Shown: positions 14,301 through 25,239 of the stretch, one piece after another
Numbering within the stretch: position 1 is the first letter of the stretch
Layout: each line of letters begins with the position of its first letter
NCBI GenBank assembly: GCA_021234535.1
Contig: CM037840.1
Coordinates: 10,394,643 to 10,458,642 of the forward strand
Source of the DNA: Stichopus chloronotus
Lineage: Eukaryota > Echinodermata > Holothuroidea > Aspidochirotida > Stichopodidae
DNA: 64,000 nucleotides
Direction of reading: 5' to 3'
Position numbers and translations under genes: made by a program
Notes under the pieces: model-generated
What the model was told of the DNA's origin: nothing
Database searches by the model: none
Seen by the model: only the letters and a program-made list of their open reading frames with translations

Positions 14301-16108
14301 AACAGTGTAATGGTAAAGATGGATTACCTGTTTATTTGTTTGTTTGTTCCTTTATTTGTTGTCTCTCTGTCTGTCTGTTTGCATGATGGCATCATTTTGT
14401 TCTCAGACAGAAACAGGTAATTAGTGCAATTGCTGTATTGGATCTATTTAACCTATCTGTCTTTGGTCTTTTTATCTAACAGCTACATGCATATGAGTTC
14501 CATTTCTCACAATTACATGAATTACTCGTCGATTCCTTCACTTTGTACAGTAGTCTTCGCTTTACTGTCGATCATTTGGAAAATGGAAGCAAGTATTGAT
14601 CAACCTGACAGCTGCTAGTCTCCTCATAAAAGAACACTTTAAAAGTCAAAAGAAAGAAAACAGACTCACCTTCAAAAGATGGATCAGTTCTTACTTGTCC
14701 TTTTTTGTTGCACCCTTCAGTTGAATCAATTAGTTTTACCATTCATAGCAAGGTGTTCATGCTGATCATCAAAGCAGCTAAAAATCCTGTTTTTCAAACC
14801 TCACCTTTCTGTTGTGTATCAACTGTGGTATGTGTCTTGTTACCAAACCCGATCACCTTAGATCATTTTCATCACCTCACAGTGGCTGATTCTATCCCTC
14901 TCACGTTGCAAGCAGTATACAAGAGCAATCACGCACAGAGGCAAGAAGGGTCACTGACTGTTTTAATGAGATCAGTTCATCGTATTGTGCATGGCACATT
15001 TAAAGCGATCCAAAGTTCTGACATGAATTCCACAAAAATAATCAATTTCTTGGCACACGCAACTTACAAATGCGAAGACCCCATAGTGGACAAAACTCGT
15101 TGGGACATCCCTTTCCCCTTTTCAATGTTGGCTACAGGATTGCTGTTCATGGCATAATCCACTCAATTTGCACAGCATTGGGACATTAGTATGGGACAGG
15201 GAGCAAGGTTTCATGTTGTACACCAACTTAAGATTCAAAAATTAAAGAACAGCAGCGTCTCAACCGTTTTTTTCCAAGATTTCAGATAGAGGTGCATTGT
15301 GAGTAAAGAGTATTTGCCATTCCACAGCACATTAAATAAGTTGCGTTTTTTTTCATCATTTTGTCAGAACCTCACAGAATCGAAGGTGCCGATGGTGAGG
15401 AGAGCTCAGTCGTCCAGGTAAGGCTACCGCATTCACGCAATAGCTGCAGCACGTCCTTTGCGTTATTATCCACTAGTCAAATCAAATGTCCACACCTCTT
15501 TGATAACGCGATACTTCAATGTGACTCATGTCTCCGAGAGCTCTCGAAGAACAGTCATATTGGTTCAAAAAATGTTGTAATTAAAAATTTGTAATAAATT
15601 GATGGCAGATTTGCTTATTAACTAAGACGTAAAGAGGTATTAGCATTATTATGTTAGCAACGTCATCCTTCTGCTTCGTTCGTGTGAAACATCATGATAT
15701 CTAGCTAATCTAATTCAACGTTTGTTTTATGTGAAATTCCTCCCCTCGCATCTATCTTATCGTAATTTTCCTACATGTGTGTCTCCAATCCTGGTCTGTT
15801 TATATGAGACTTGGTGTTTTCAGAAATACACGATCTTAATAAATTCATTGCTAAACTCAAACATGGCAGACTAGACAACACTGTACACAACTGGAAAAGG
15901 GAGGAGATTTCCTGCATAAAATCCATCCGTCATACGTATGCATGACAGTCCACTGGCCTCTCTTCACCAGTTGTCAATAGTAGCCAGTCAGCTACTTCAG
16001 TGCAAACTCAAAGATTTTTTTCTTCTTTTTTTTTTCTCCTTGTAGCGTTGGCCTGTGGAGAGGATGGGAAGGGTGAGAACATCTCAGAAGTACAAACCAG
16101 AAAGATGA
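2301..16108 (+). CDS. SULF: SULF1/SULF2-type extracellular heparan sulfate 6-O-endosulfatase, 3' part (13 exons)
   Basis: Sulf enzymes are secreted, cell-surface-bound endosulfatases that remove 6-O-sulfate from heparan sulfate and so tune growth-factor signalling. Exons: 2301-2451, 3387-3562, 4406-4525, 7022-7102, 7738-7852, 8330-8492, 9430-9542, 10573-10847, 11634-11782, 12070-12219, 13605-13746, 15368-15417, 16046-16108. All are bounded by AG/GT and their phases join. About 580 residues are present. The sulfatase domain end shows [10 protein letters not shown], then [11 protein letters not shown] with the Asp-His metal-binding pair, then [14 protein letters not shown]. The Lys/Arg-rich hydrophilic domain that binds heparan sulfate follows in exons 8330-11782, and the C-terminal Cys-rich part shows [22 protein letters not shown] and GFLEYFDM. 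The formylglycine cysteine and signal peptide must lie in exons left of the window. One surplus base at 12162 breaks the frame. The last exons ([10 protein letters not shown] and RWPVERMGR, ending at TGA 16106) rest on splice phase more than on homology. Confidence 0.93.
4526..7021. other. SULF intron with ~20-bp minisatellite
   Basis: A 2.5-kb intron between the exons ending 4525 and starting 7022. It holds a degenerate minisatellite at about 5760-6035 and otherwise AT-rich sequence without coding signal. Confidence 0.7.
5760..6035. repeat. Degenerate ~20-bp minisatellite
   Basis: Repeated variants of GGTACACTATGACATCA follow each other about a dozen times with point changes (TACACT/TATGCT, GACATC/AACATC). 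It is intronic in SULF and has no coding potential. Confidence 0.85.
8745..8960. repeat. Degenerate short minisatellite
   Basis: Recurring AGCAGTAAGTGTTT-like words (GCAGTAAGTGTTTAAG, GCAGTAAGTGTTTTGA, GCAGTGAGTATTTAGA) at irregular spacing inside the SULF intron after exon 8330-8492. Confidence 0.75.
12236..12350. repeat. ~47-bp tandem repeat, about 2.5 copies
   Basis: Units of the form GATCAAACCGGTATGGTCA followed by a CAGAAGTATTCCCGATTA-like half recur two and a half times directly after the donor site of SULF exon 12070-12219. A G/T-rich microsatellite (GTGTGTGGGTGCGTGTG) follows at about 12580-12640. Confidence 0.85.
13747..15367. other. SULF intron, nothing recognised
   Basis: A 1.6-kb intron. 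It contains a TTTG-rich tract near 14333-14360 and a 150-codon open frame at 14705-15157 that has no recognisable domain, so I treat it as chance. Confidence 0.6.
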
Positions 16109-16540
16109 AGATGTCACTTAGAAAGGATGAGAGCACTCCTCAGTGAGAATATGAGTAGCCGAAGGGGGTGGGGGTGGGGTTGACCATTGGGAATCTGTTA
16201 TCAACCCCCTATCTATGTATATCACCTCTGAATTATCTCTACAAAGTATCAATAATCTCTCCAAAGAAGTTGGTATTTATTACTTTTGCCCACTTGCTCA
16301 GAGGAATAGAGACACCGAGAGTTAACCAACCGCTGAGGCACCAAAATGCGACAGTTGCAGTTAGGAAATACCAAACTTTAAATGTTAGTTATTTCATTTT
16401 GGAACTGCCTAAATAATCGTATCATCAACTTGTGATGTTTAGAAGTTAGGACAAGGTGCGGCATTAGGAAATTATTTTGCTGTTGTTTGCAGTGAGTAAT
16501 AATTTGATTGACACAATTGCATAGCGAATGTTATCTAAGC

Positions 16541-18720
16541 ATTGGTGTCTCTGAATGTCATTTCGGTTAAGCTATGCACTGACTTTCAAACACTGAGGAG
16601 CATAAGTGATTTCAGGATTTGTGTCTGTTACTGCTATATAGAAAGTAATACCTGAACTGACACATTAGAGAGCATATCCGCAGATTTGTGTCTGTTACTG
16701 CTATAAATTGAAACTAATACCTCGACTGACGAGTTAGACAGCATATGTGATCCTTACATATGTGTCTGTTCTTGTTATTGAGTTTAAGTTTAAACTGTGC
16801 ATTGACTGATAGACACTGGACAGTATATGTGGTTCCAGGATTTCTGTCTGTTACTGCTATAAATAGAAAGAAATATCTTGACTGATAAATTAGAAAGCAT
16901 ATGTGATCCTTATATTTGTGTCTGTTCTTATTATTTGTTTAAGCTGTGTATTGACTGACAGACACTGGACAGCATATGTGACCCTTAGATTTGTGTCTGT
17001 TCTTGGAGTTATTTGGTTCAAGCTATGCATTGACTGACAGACACCGGATAGCATATGCGATCCTTAGATTTGTGTCTGTTCTTGGAATTATTTAGTTTAA
17101 GCTATGCATTGACTGGCATACACTGGACAGTGTATGTGATCCTTTAGTTTGTGTCTGTTTTTGTTATTTAGTTTACTGTAAGCTATGCATTGACTGACTG
17201 ACAGACACTAGACAGCATATATGCAATCCTTGAGTTTGTGTCTGTTATTGTGAGCAACAGAAAGTAATATCTTGAGTGACACATTAGCCAGCGTATGTGA
17301 TCCTAGGATTTGTGTCTGTCACTATTTTGCATTTATGTTCTTTCATGTCAGACAGACACATGAGAGAGTGTTGCCTAATATTTATGTCTGTTTCCATTAC
17401 ATTTGACGAGTGATCCTTTGACATACAGACATAAAAGAGCAAATCATATTTTTTTCTTCTACAATTATGTTTAAAAAAAAAAAGAAGTATCAACGACTGA
17501 CAGATGTCAGAATGCTCCTTGATCTCAAATGTTTGTGTCTGTTATTTCTATATACAGTAAGTGTTACCCATGACTGGCAAACACTTGGCAAATGTGATCC
17601 CAGAGATTTGTGTCTGCAGCAATTTTGTGTAGCATCTGACACTTACTGGCAGTCCAGTAAGTGACCCTGAGATTTTTCTGCTACCATTACTACAACTGCA
17701 GCTACTGATTGAGAGATCCTATAACTGACAGACACATATCAGTATGTGATCCTGAAACATTTGTGTCTGCTCACAATTACTCTATATATAGCAATTGTTA
17801 TTCTTTGACTGGCAGACATGTGTCAATATGTGACCCCAAGAGACTCATGTCTGCTCTTTATTAATATATATAGAGTGAGTGTGTAATCCTTTGACTGGCT
17901 CACATATATCAATACGAGATCCTTAGAGATTTGTGTCTGCTTATAATTACTATTTATGCACAGCAATTGTGTGATCCTTTGACTGGCAGATGTCTGTCAA
18001 TATGAGATCCTGAGACATTTGTGTCTGCTAAAATTACTATCTAGACAGCAGTTTGTCTGATTCTTTGACTTGCAGACTATGTAATATTGGATCCGAACAG
18101 ATTCATGTCTGCTTATTGTTAATATATATAGACCAAGTGTATAATCTTCTGACTGGCAGACATGTATGAGATCCTGAGAGATTTGTGTCTGTTTATAATT
18201 GCTAAATACACGTAGCGATTTGTGAGATTCTTTGACTGGCAGATGTATTTCAAAATGGGATCCTGAGACATTTGTGTCTGCCAATAATTACTACCGTACA
18301 TATACAGCAACTGTGTGATCCTTTGACTTGCAGACATATGTCACTATGTAATCCTAAGAGATACATGTCTGCTTATTGTCATATATATAGACCAAGTGTG
18401 TAATCCTCTGACTGGCAGACATGTATGAGATCCTGAGAGATTTGTGTCTGCTTACAATTACTATTTACTCATAGCGATTGTCTGATCCTTTGACTTCAGA
18501 CTTATGTCACTATGTGATCATGACAGACTTATGCCTGCTAAAAATTTCTCTAGTCTATATAAATCAGTTACGTGACACGTGGATATGTGATCCTGAGCGA
18601 TTTGTGTCTGCTAGTTAATGCCATATATACAACGATGATCCTACGGCAGATGAAGCCGACAGGTGACCTTGAGATGTAAATATCTGCTATCTAGGCTGTA
18701 TTGAGCAATTGTGTCATCAT
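16541..18720. repeat. Satellite-like array with two monomer families and a higher-order structure
   Basis: The array starts about 430 bases after the SULF stop. In the first half (to about 17500) monomers of about 75 bp repeat, with GACTGACAGACACTGGACAG followed by TGTGATCCTTAGATTTGTGT. In the second half (about 17560-18620) monomers are about 85 bp and of alternating type. One type reads TTTGTGTCTGCTTATAATTA. The other reads CATGTCTGCTTATTGTTAA followed by ATATATATAG, and it recurs near 17848, 18105 and 18365, i.e. every ~258 bp. Most monomers contain the inverted pair CAGACA(C) ... (G)TGTCTG about 25-30 bases apart, so each could fold as a hairpin. AATAAA motifs at about 19176 and 19498 leave open whether the array lies in the SULF 3' UTR. 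Confidence 0.92.
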
Positions 18721-20850
18721 TTGACCTAAATGTACTAAGAGAAAAAGGTGTTCCTCAGAGAAACAAGTTTGTTGGATTTCCATAATTGGTGATCCACAGA
18801 ATTACATCTGCTAAAGCCAGTGTCTGTACCCGGTCCAACATTTTGACCTGGGTTACAGGCGATCTGTCACCTGGTGGGTACCGGGTTACCTGAAAGCATT
18901 GCTTCTTTTGAGCCAAGAGTTCCATGTGAACTTGCCGTATGACCTTTTGCTTTGCACATGAACATATTAAACACCATGTAACTTATGTATGGACACCATG
19001 ACACTGAAGTGTGTTCTTCGTTTGGCTTTCATTCAAAAGGTAACGTTTTAAGTTGTTTTTTGTTAGTGAAACTTTGGATCTGGGTAAAAATTTCAGACCC
19101 AGGTCCTAACATCATTAGGTCAGGTACCTGGGTCCCCTGCCCAAATAACAGTGACAGTTTACTTAATTTTGAGCAAATGTAATAAACCTGGTTCAAGCAG
19201 TGTCTTGTTATTTACTTTGAAGTATGTGACTAAGGGAACTAAGAAACTGTAATATCTTGTTGCTAGAGTCACATGTAAACTTGCACTTTTCCACATAATG
19301 TAATGTTTTTCACGTGGCTTACAAATGTTCCTCGGTCTTTTATATGTTTGTTAAATATTGAAATAGATGTTTTTTGGTTTTTTTATCATCTTGATGTTTA
19401 AGTGTTTTGACGTGTTTATTACTGTCATGTTGAAACAATTAAGTAACATCATGAGTCGTTTGTAAATTTTACATTTGAAGGACTTTAATATAAAGAGAAA
19501 TAAAGAGAATTATGATAAATTCATTTCCATTCTGACTAATCTTTCCTATTTTAGTTACATTTTTGCACGTTGCCAATTAAACGGACAATCAGACCTCAGG
19601 GGTGGTGATCCTGGGGGATAGGGGATATAGCCAACCCATTGAAAAATATGTAGAGGATGTAAACCAACATACCCCCCCTTCACCGTTTATAAATTTTGGA
19701 GATGAGAACATTTCCGTGCCTATATCTACACATCACCATGCACTTAAAGCTCAGTGTTTCTATGGTTTATAGCCTACTAATCTTAAAGTTCTTACTGCCA
19801 CGAACAGTCTGCCCTTTGCCGTTGTACTTAACCACCGATTTGAACGTAAGACACTTCACATAAGCAAACAAATTTGTCAAAGGGGAGTCCCGGTGCCATT
19901 TGCCCCTCTGCAGGATGACGTGTAACTTGAATTACCAGGGTTGTGCTTCTACGTTTGGCGTCATAGCTTCTCAAAAAGGATCGCCGCCCATAGAGAATAA
20001 TCAAAGAATATGAATTTCGTTATACTAAATTAAGTCAAAGGAACAACCAGAAAACTTGACAGATAGCTTTCAGGAAAAGACAAAAATTTTCATATTACAA
20101 AAGTTCTTGCACACATGGACCAAACACTGGCAAAACGCTGTTACTTTCCTCATGCATATCCAACTTGGAAGTTTCTATGTGAAGACTAAATTTGAACAAA
20201 GGTCCTTTTTCTTTTCATAAGTTCGTTTTTATCACATATGTGACATACACCACCTAGTTTTGTGGATCTTTCATGATTGATTGTTACGTTACCGGAAATC
20301 TTGCGTTTTACTTCCTGTTTCATCGAGGAGCAGTGTCAGCTACGTCGCATTTCTTAAAAAGTGAGTTCTCAAACTCACTGACAATCTTGGGTGGAATCAC
20401 ACCCGTATTCAGGGATGGCGCTCAACCCCCCCCCCCTTGCTCCCTCCCACAAGGTCTAGAGTTCGCTCACTGCCTATGATAGTAGGCATACGTTAGAACA
20501 TATATCATGGAATTAAATTTGTTGGTCATAATTGTGGGGTAAAATGTTCCACTTAAGGTCAAACCAAGCCCCGCCCCCACTGAGAAAACGGCATACGGTC
20601 CTGGGAGTAAGAAAAAACTGTTTCATTTTTGTTTGTTTGGGGGCTGGGGAAGGTGGGAAGGGGTTGCTGTGTGTCTATTTTTTAAGACAGTAATTGTCAT
20701 ACATCGATTCTGGTCTCGTAACTTACACGACAACGCCGTTTACTCCGTCGCCAATAAAGAGTCAAAGTGCCTTTTCTGCAACTGAAAAGTCAGTAACAAC
20801 ATTAATCTGTACATAACGGTTCGACTTTGTGTCTAAATAGCTTCTGTAGG
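18721..20850. other. Intergenic, no gene recognised
   Basis: AT-rich sequence with AATAAA-type motifs near 19176 and 19498 on the + strand and a poly-C run near 20427. I see no exon supported by splice sites plus homology. Confidence 0.6.
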
Positions 20851-20853
20851 ATA

Positions 20854-20921
20854 CGCCAAGCCACATGGTTAATAATTCGAGAAACCTGGTTTCTCGAATT
20901 ATTGGGCGTTTGGCTTGCCAT
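20854..20921. repeat. Near-perfect palindrome / hairpin
   Basis: The core 20871-20903 has two perfect 16-bp arms, AATAATTCGAGAAACC and GGTTTCTCGAATTATT, separated by a single T. An outer pair CAAGCCA/TGGCTTG continues the symmetry. It could be a solo fold-back element or an extruding cruciform. Confidence 0.93.
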
Positions 20922-20960
20922 AAGAGGACTGCAATTTAGCCACGAATAAAAACTTTACAT

Positions 20961-21098
20961 TGACGTCACATAACAACAAACAAAGGCGAAGCCCCTGAGG
21001 ATAAACAATCGAGCAGTACTTTTGGCTTCGCTAGGCGTGTGTAGATCGAATAACAAAGACACAAGGAGAGACGCGTCACTGGATCACTGTGACGTCAC
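20961..21098. promoter_or_regulatory. Pair of perfect CRE (TGACGTCA) sites in CpG-rich DNA
   Basis: TGACGTCA occurs at 20961-20968 and 21090-21097, followed by a stretch (about 21150-21290) unusually rich in CG dinucleotides. This fits a promoter of the gene whose exon lies at 22567-23269, but no first exon could be placed, so it is inference. Confidence 0.35.
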
Positions 21099-22566
21099 AT
21101 GACGATACTTTAAGCGTTCCTCTACCATGTATGCCTAAATGTGAGTACGTTGTTGTATTCGACGCCCTCTCTGTACCGCGCCGAAGACGCACAGATATCG
21201 ACGGTGTAGCCGTTTCTTACTAGGCGCTGTCACTTGAAGAATGTACCACTTACGCGCGCGATGGAAACAGGGCGCGCATGTATCTGATGAACGAATTATG
21301 ACGGAATAATAATAGATCAGTAGAATGGAATCTAGTGGCTGTCAAACATATATGCACGAAAAACCATTTAGGCTTATACATATAGTACTGTGCAGTTTAT
21401 GAATGTCAAGTGTGGTGTTGTCAATATTGAACATGAGGTATGTATTTTATTAAATGTAACAGACTAACAGTATTTTTGACTTATTAAGTTATCGTCCTAA
21501 TTAAAAAAGCAATCAGATACTGCTATGCTTTTCCTTTTGAATGGGGGGTTTATAGTCGGCAAGTTAGCGTAAAGTATAGTATGGAAACTATGGGAGTTGA
21601 GTACTGTAGGTAGGTAGGACTATACTCAAACAGTACTATCACTAGCTTCACTTGATATTCAAACTGCGCGGTTGATTGTTTCAGCAAAGTAATCCTCACT
21701 TGTTACTTCATTTAAGACCACAATTGTGTGAAGAGACATTCTCGTGAGGGGGGGGGGGGGGGTTAGTGTTTGTCAAATGTAAAGAAATGTTACCGGCTTG
21801 CTCTTATATAAGCAAACCTAGAACAACGTCGGTAAGTTTATTTGAATTATTAAATTGCCATTAGTCAGTATTCTAGTATGTTTTTACTAAGATGGCGCTA
21901 AGTAACTATTAATCATTTATTTGAGGTAACTTTATAAAGTAGATGCAGACGACTAAGAATTTACAACACAATTGCTCGATGTCCCCAACCCCTCCCCACC
22001 CATCCTGTTGGCCACGTCAAACATCCTTTCTTTGAGACAAAATGACTTCTTACATACAATTATTATACTGACTCTTGGTGCGAAAATTAAGGGGTGGGGG
22101 AGAATATTTTATTGAAATACGATACGTTTTCAAATGAAGCTATCCATGTGAGGATTTACTTTAAAGGTGGTGAGAGTGTTCGAGATTCTCCAATATGAAC
22201 ACGTTTCAGGCGGGGAAAGGTTCAGACTCCTGTTACAACAAAAATATATATGAAAGGCTGATATCACCGAGGCAACTTGAAACTGTCGGGTAACAGAAAT
22301 TGGAATGATGGGTGGGGATACATGCCATCTCACAACAAACCGACGATCCCTGACATGTGACTTGAAACCCACGTACGATTTAGAATCAGGTTGATGATTC
22401 AATGCCGATTGCCAACTAAGCGAGATGTGAGACTGTGTAACTGCTACACGCGACAGTTCTTCCTTTACCTACTTTACTCTTATACAACCACATCACGTGA
22501 CAAATGTCCCATTCACCAACCACCCATCCCACCCATTTCATTCACGTATTCTTTCTTTCCCTCCAG

Positions 22567-23269
22567 TTTCAGTCGGGATCAGCTGTTGATTTTTGGTTTG
22601 GGCGTAGCCGCTTCCGCTGTGTTGTCCTATAAATTCACTAGGGACATGTACGGCTCACCCGGTAACATCAGCGAAGGTGGTAGACGGATCGTTAGCCGGG
22701 AGGATAGCGGGTGTTCTCTTGAAGACTGCCTTACCTCACGCAATAACTCAACGCCCGCAATCGCTACCAGCGTAAGCACTCAGGCTATTCAAGAGTCCAC
22801 TTCCGGCGGTGTCATCAATAACAACAATAATATCACAACCAATACTAACGTCACATCCGTTGGAGGTCAATGCGGTTCGTCCTATTCTGATCTTGTACAT
22901 ACAGAGACCCAGACGGAACGCATAGCTGATCATTACGGGGTCTTTGACGAGCTGGTGGCGGTGCTCAACTTACGAATGATCCACACCAACATTTTCATGT
23001 TGAAGAAACATTTCGAGGACGAACTGGCCCATCAGCTGATCGGGGATTTGAATATCGCCTTTTACAGAAACAGACGACTCGGAAATTACATATTTATTCA
23101 CGCTAACAACGAAAAAGATCTCCGTGTCGCCACTACTTTCTGTGCGGAGAGATATCGTGGGGAGAGAGTAAACAGGTCCCTGTTGCCATGGAGATTATTC
23201 ACCGAGAACACTGTATCGTATCTAAAGGTGTCTGGGATGAAGTGGGGAAAATTTGAGAGATTCTATTAA
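22567..23269 (+). CDS. Unrecognised protein, last or only large exon; one membrane segment
   Basis: The frame is open from further upstream, but the translated region before 22567 is a C/T-rich tract (Pro/Phe/Ser string) ending in TTTCCCTCCAG, so I place a splice acceptor there. The exon encodes about 233 residues. It has a hydrophobic stretch LLIFGLGVAASAVLSYKF near its start, then a Ser/Thr/Asn-rich linker with a run of five Asn and several N-x-S/T sites, then a better-ordered C-terminal region (FDELVAVLNLRMIHTNIF to MKWGKFERFY) before TAA. Codon use and the long frame support a real gene. I recognise no family. The N-terminal helix followed by Arg-Asp-Met-Tyr resembles a signal-anchor of an organelle-surface protein, which is only a guess. 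An upstream first exon was not found. Confidence 0.6.
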
Positions 23270-25239
23270 GGAAGAAGCGTGTACCTTCAAGACATCATAT
23301 GAATCTGCCGAAGAAATATATGAATTTTTTTGTAGGAATCATTGCTTGTATGTACCTAAATTACTAGCAATATATGGAATCATACTTACCTCATTGACAC
23401 AATTATGCGCAAACGTTAATATTTATTGAAGGAATGTGAAAGATTTTATCGGATAGTACTTAAAGGTGGGAGCTGCTGACTGATTACCTTTATTTGCGTT
23501 CTTACGCGCAGCAGGAAACTTCAAGGCTTTAACGCGAAACAATGGCAAAAGTTGAAATTGTAACAACGTCAAACATGCATGTGTTATAATGTTATATAAC
23601 AATGATTTACACTGTAAATGATCAAAATATAACGAGGAAATCCTCTGAACCCATATTTTGTCAGTTTATTGTTTACGTCTTTCGATGCATTACTTAAGCT
23701 TTCTGCTCAACCATTGGATTTCTTGTGCGAAGGAAGTTATATTTGATATGCAAATGATGCAAACCTTCGTTCACGTTCATCGCGGTTAGCATTGTTTCAT
23801 AGCGGGCATCAGAAGGTCTCAAACACGACTGTAAACAGTATGATAAGACACTGTTGGATTTGTCGAAAGCGCCATTAATGCAAAACCCTGGGATTAAGTC
23901 AATTATAACAGTCAAGAAAACGTGATCACCTCGAGAGACTTACCTGTTCGACTTTTTGTCGGGTTTGAATTTTGTCACTTTTTTTCAGGGTCCTTGATGG
24001 GGACTTAATTGTCCCTCCTGATCCTTTTTTTAAACTGAACTAAACTTACCAGGCCTATCGTACCATTGATTTATTTATTTATAGTTTTTATCCTTCACAG
24101 CTTGCCCCCCCCCCCCCCTCCACTTTCGCCATTAGTCTTCAAATGAAAATGGGACTAAGGTATCTAGTCTTGAACTCCTGGTATCGAACAATATACTTCC
24201 AAAGCTTTTACGCTAAGATAGCTTGAGCAGTAATGGATAACCATCGATAGAATTTTTTCATAGCTGAAAACTATCGAAAGTATATGGACAGGTAGATATT
24301 ACTTTTGGAGAGGACTTATCAGTCTCTTACTAGGGGAAGATGGACAATCATCTATTTTTTAAGGAATTTAAACTTCGGGTCTGAGCCTTCCTCAGGTGCT
24401 ATCCCACAAATTTACCCCTCTGCTGCAAAAGCTAAGAGGACGTAACTGGGTATGCGCCCTTTGCTTGCACAGGTAGAGTCTGTGCTGAGATTGCCCAGTA
24501 GGACCACAGTGACTAGTATTCTTTAATATGAACTGTTACCCTTATTATTATTAATATGTCCTTGGTAATTTAAGACTTCGCAACGTTGAATGGCATCATC
24601 TCTCTCTCTCTCGACCGGCTTTATATTTAAACAGAAAGATTCAAATACTGGTCCATATCACTGACATGTCTTTATAATTGCATGTACACGTTTGGTCCGA
24701 CGCACTAGGTCGTACCTCCTTTTTTTTTCTTTTTCAGAAGTGGATTCCGATGTAACATGGCCATATTCTAAATTTGATTTTACTAAGCTCTTGCAAAGCA
24801 TACCGAGTAAACGTCCATTTAGTGGTGAAAATGTCCGCCTAGAAATCAGTCCAAGTCTACTGTTTGCTTTTACTACAATTTTAGCAAATGTTTTTAGAGA
24901 AATTTAGAGATGGATCAAAATCAATTCCTAGAGCTAGGTACTTTAAGTTATTAGTTGAAATTTGCACATTATTTTGACGGTTTGGAATTTCCGCACCTAC
25001 CCAGCCAATTATGTATTATTATTATTGTTATTATTATTATTACTATCATTACTATTATTATTATTAGTTACTTTCTATTATTACTATTACTATTTATTTT
25101 ATTTTTTTACTCTTACTTGTCAATCCTTTAACACTAAGACTCGCTTTGCTATATGGTCAGTAATCAATCTAGCTTTCGCAGGGAATCTCCCAGTCAAAGA
25201 AGGGAAAATCCCTCGTACTTACGCACCGGCACCGCACAC
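23270..25239. other. Intergenic, no gene recognised
   Basis: Contains a poly-C run near 24105, a CT microsatellite at about 24600-24612 and an ATT/ACT trinucleotide tract at about 25010-25100 just before CCDC43. No exon supported. Confidence 0.6.

Noticed and set aside
14705..15157. 150-codon open frame in a SULF intron
   Set aside because: It lies wholly inside an intron of the same strand, has no domain, and its composition is like the surrounding non-coding DNA.
16541..18720. CRISPR-like array
   Set aside because: The repeats vary and the spacers are related to each other; the genes around are split by introns, so this is a eukaryotic satellite.
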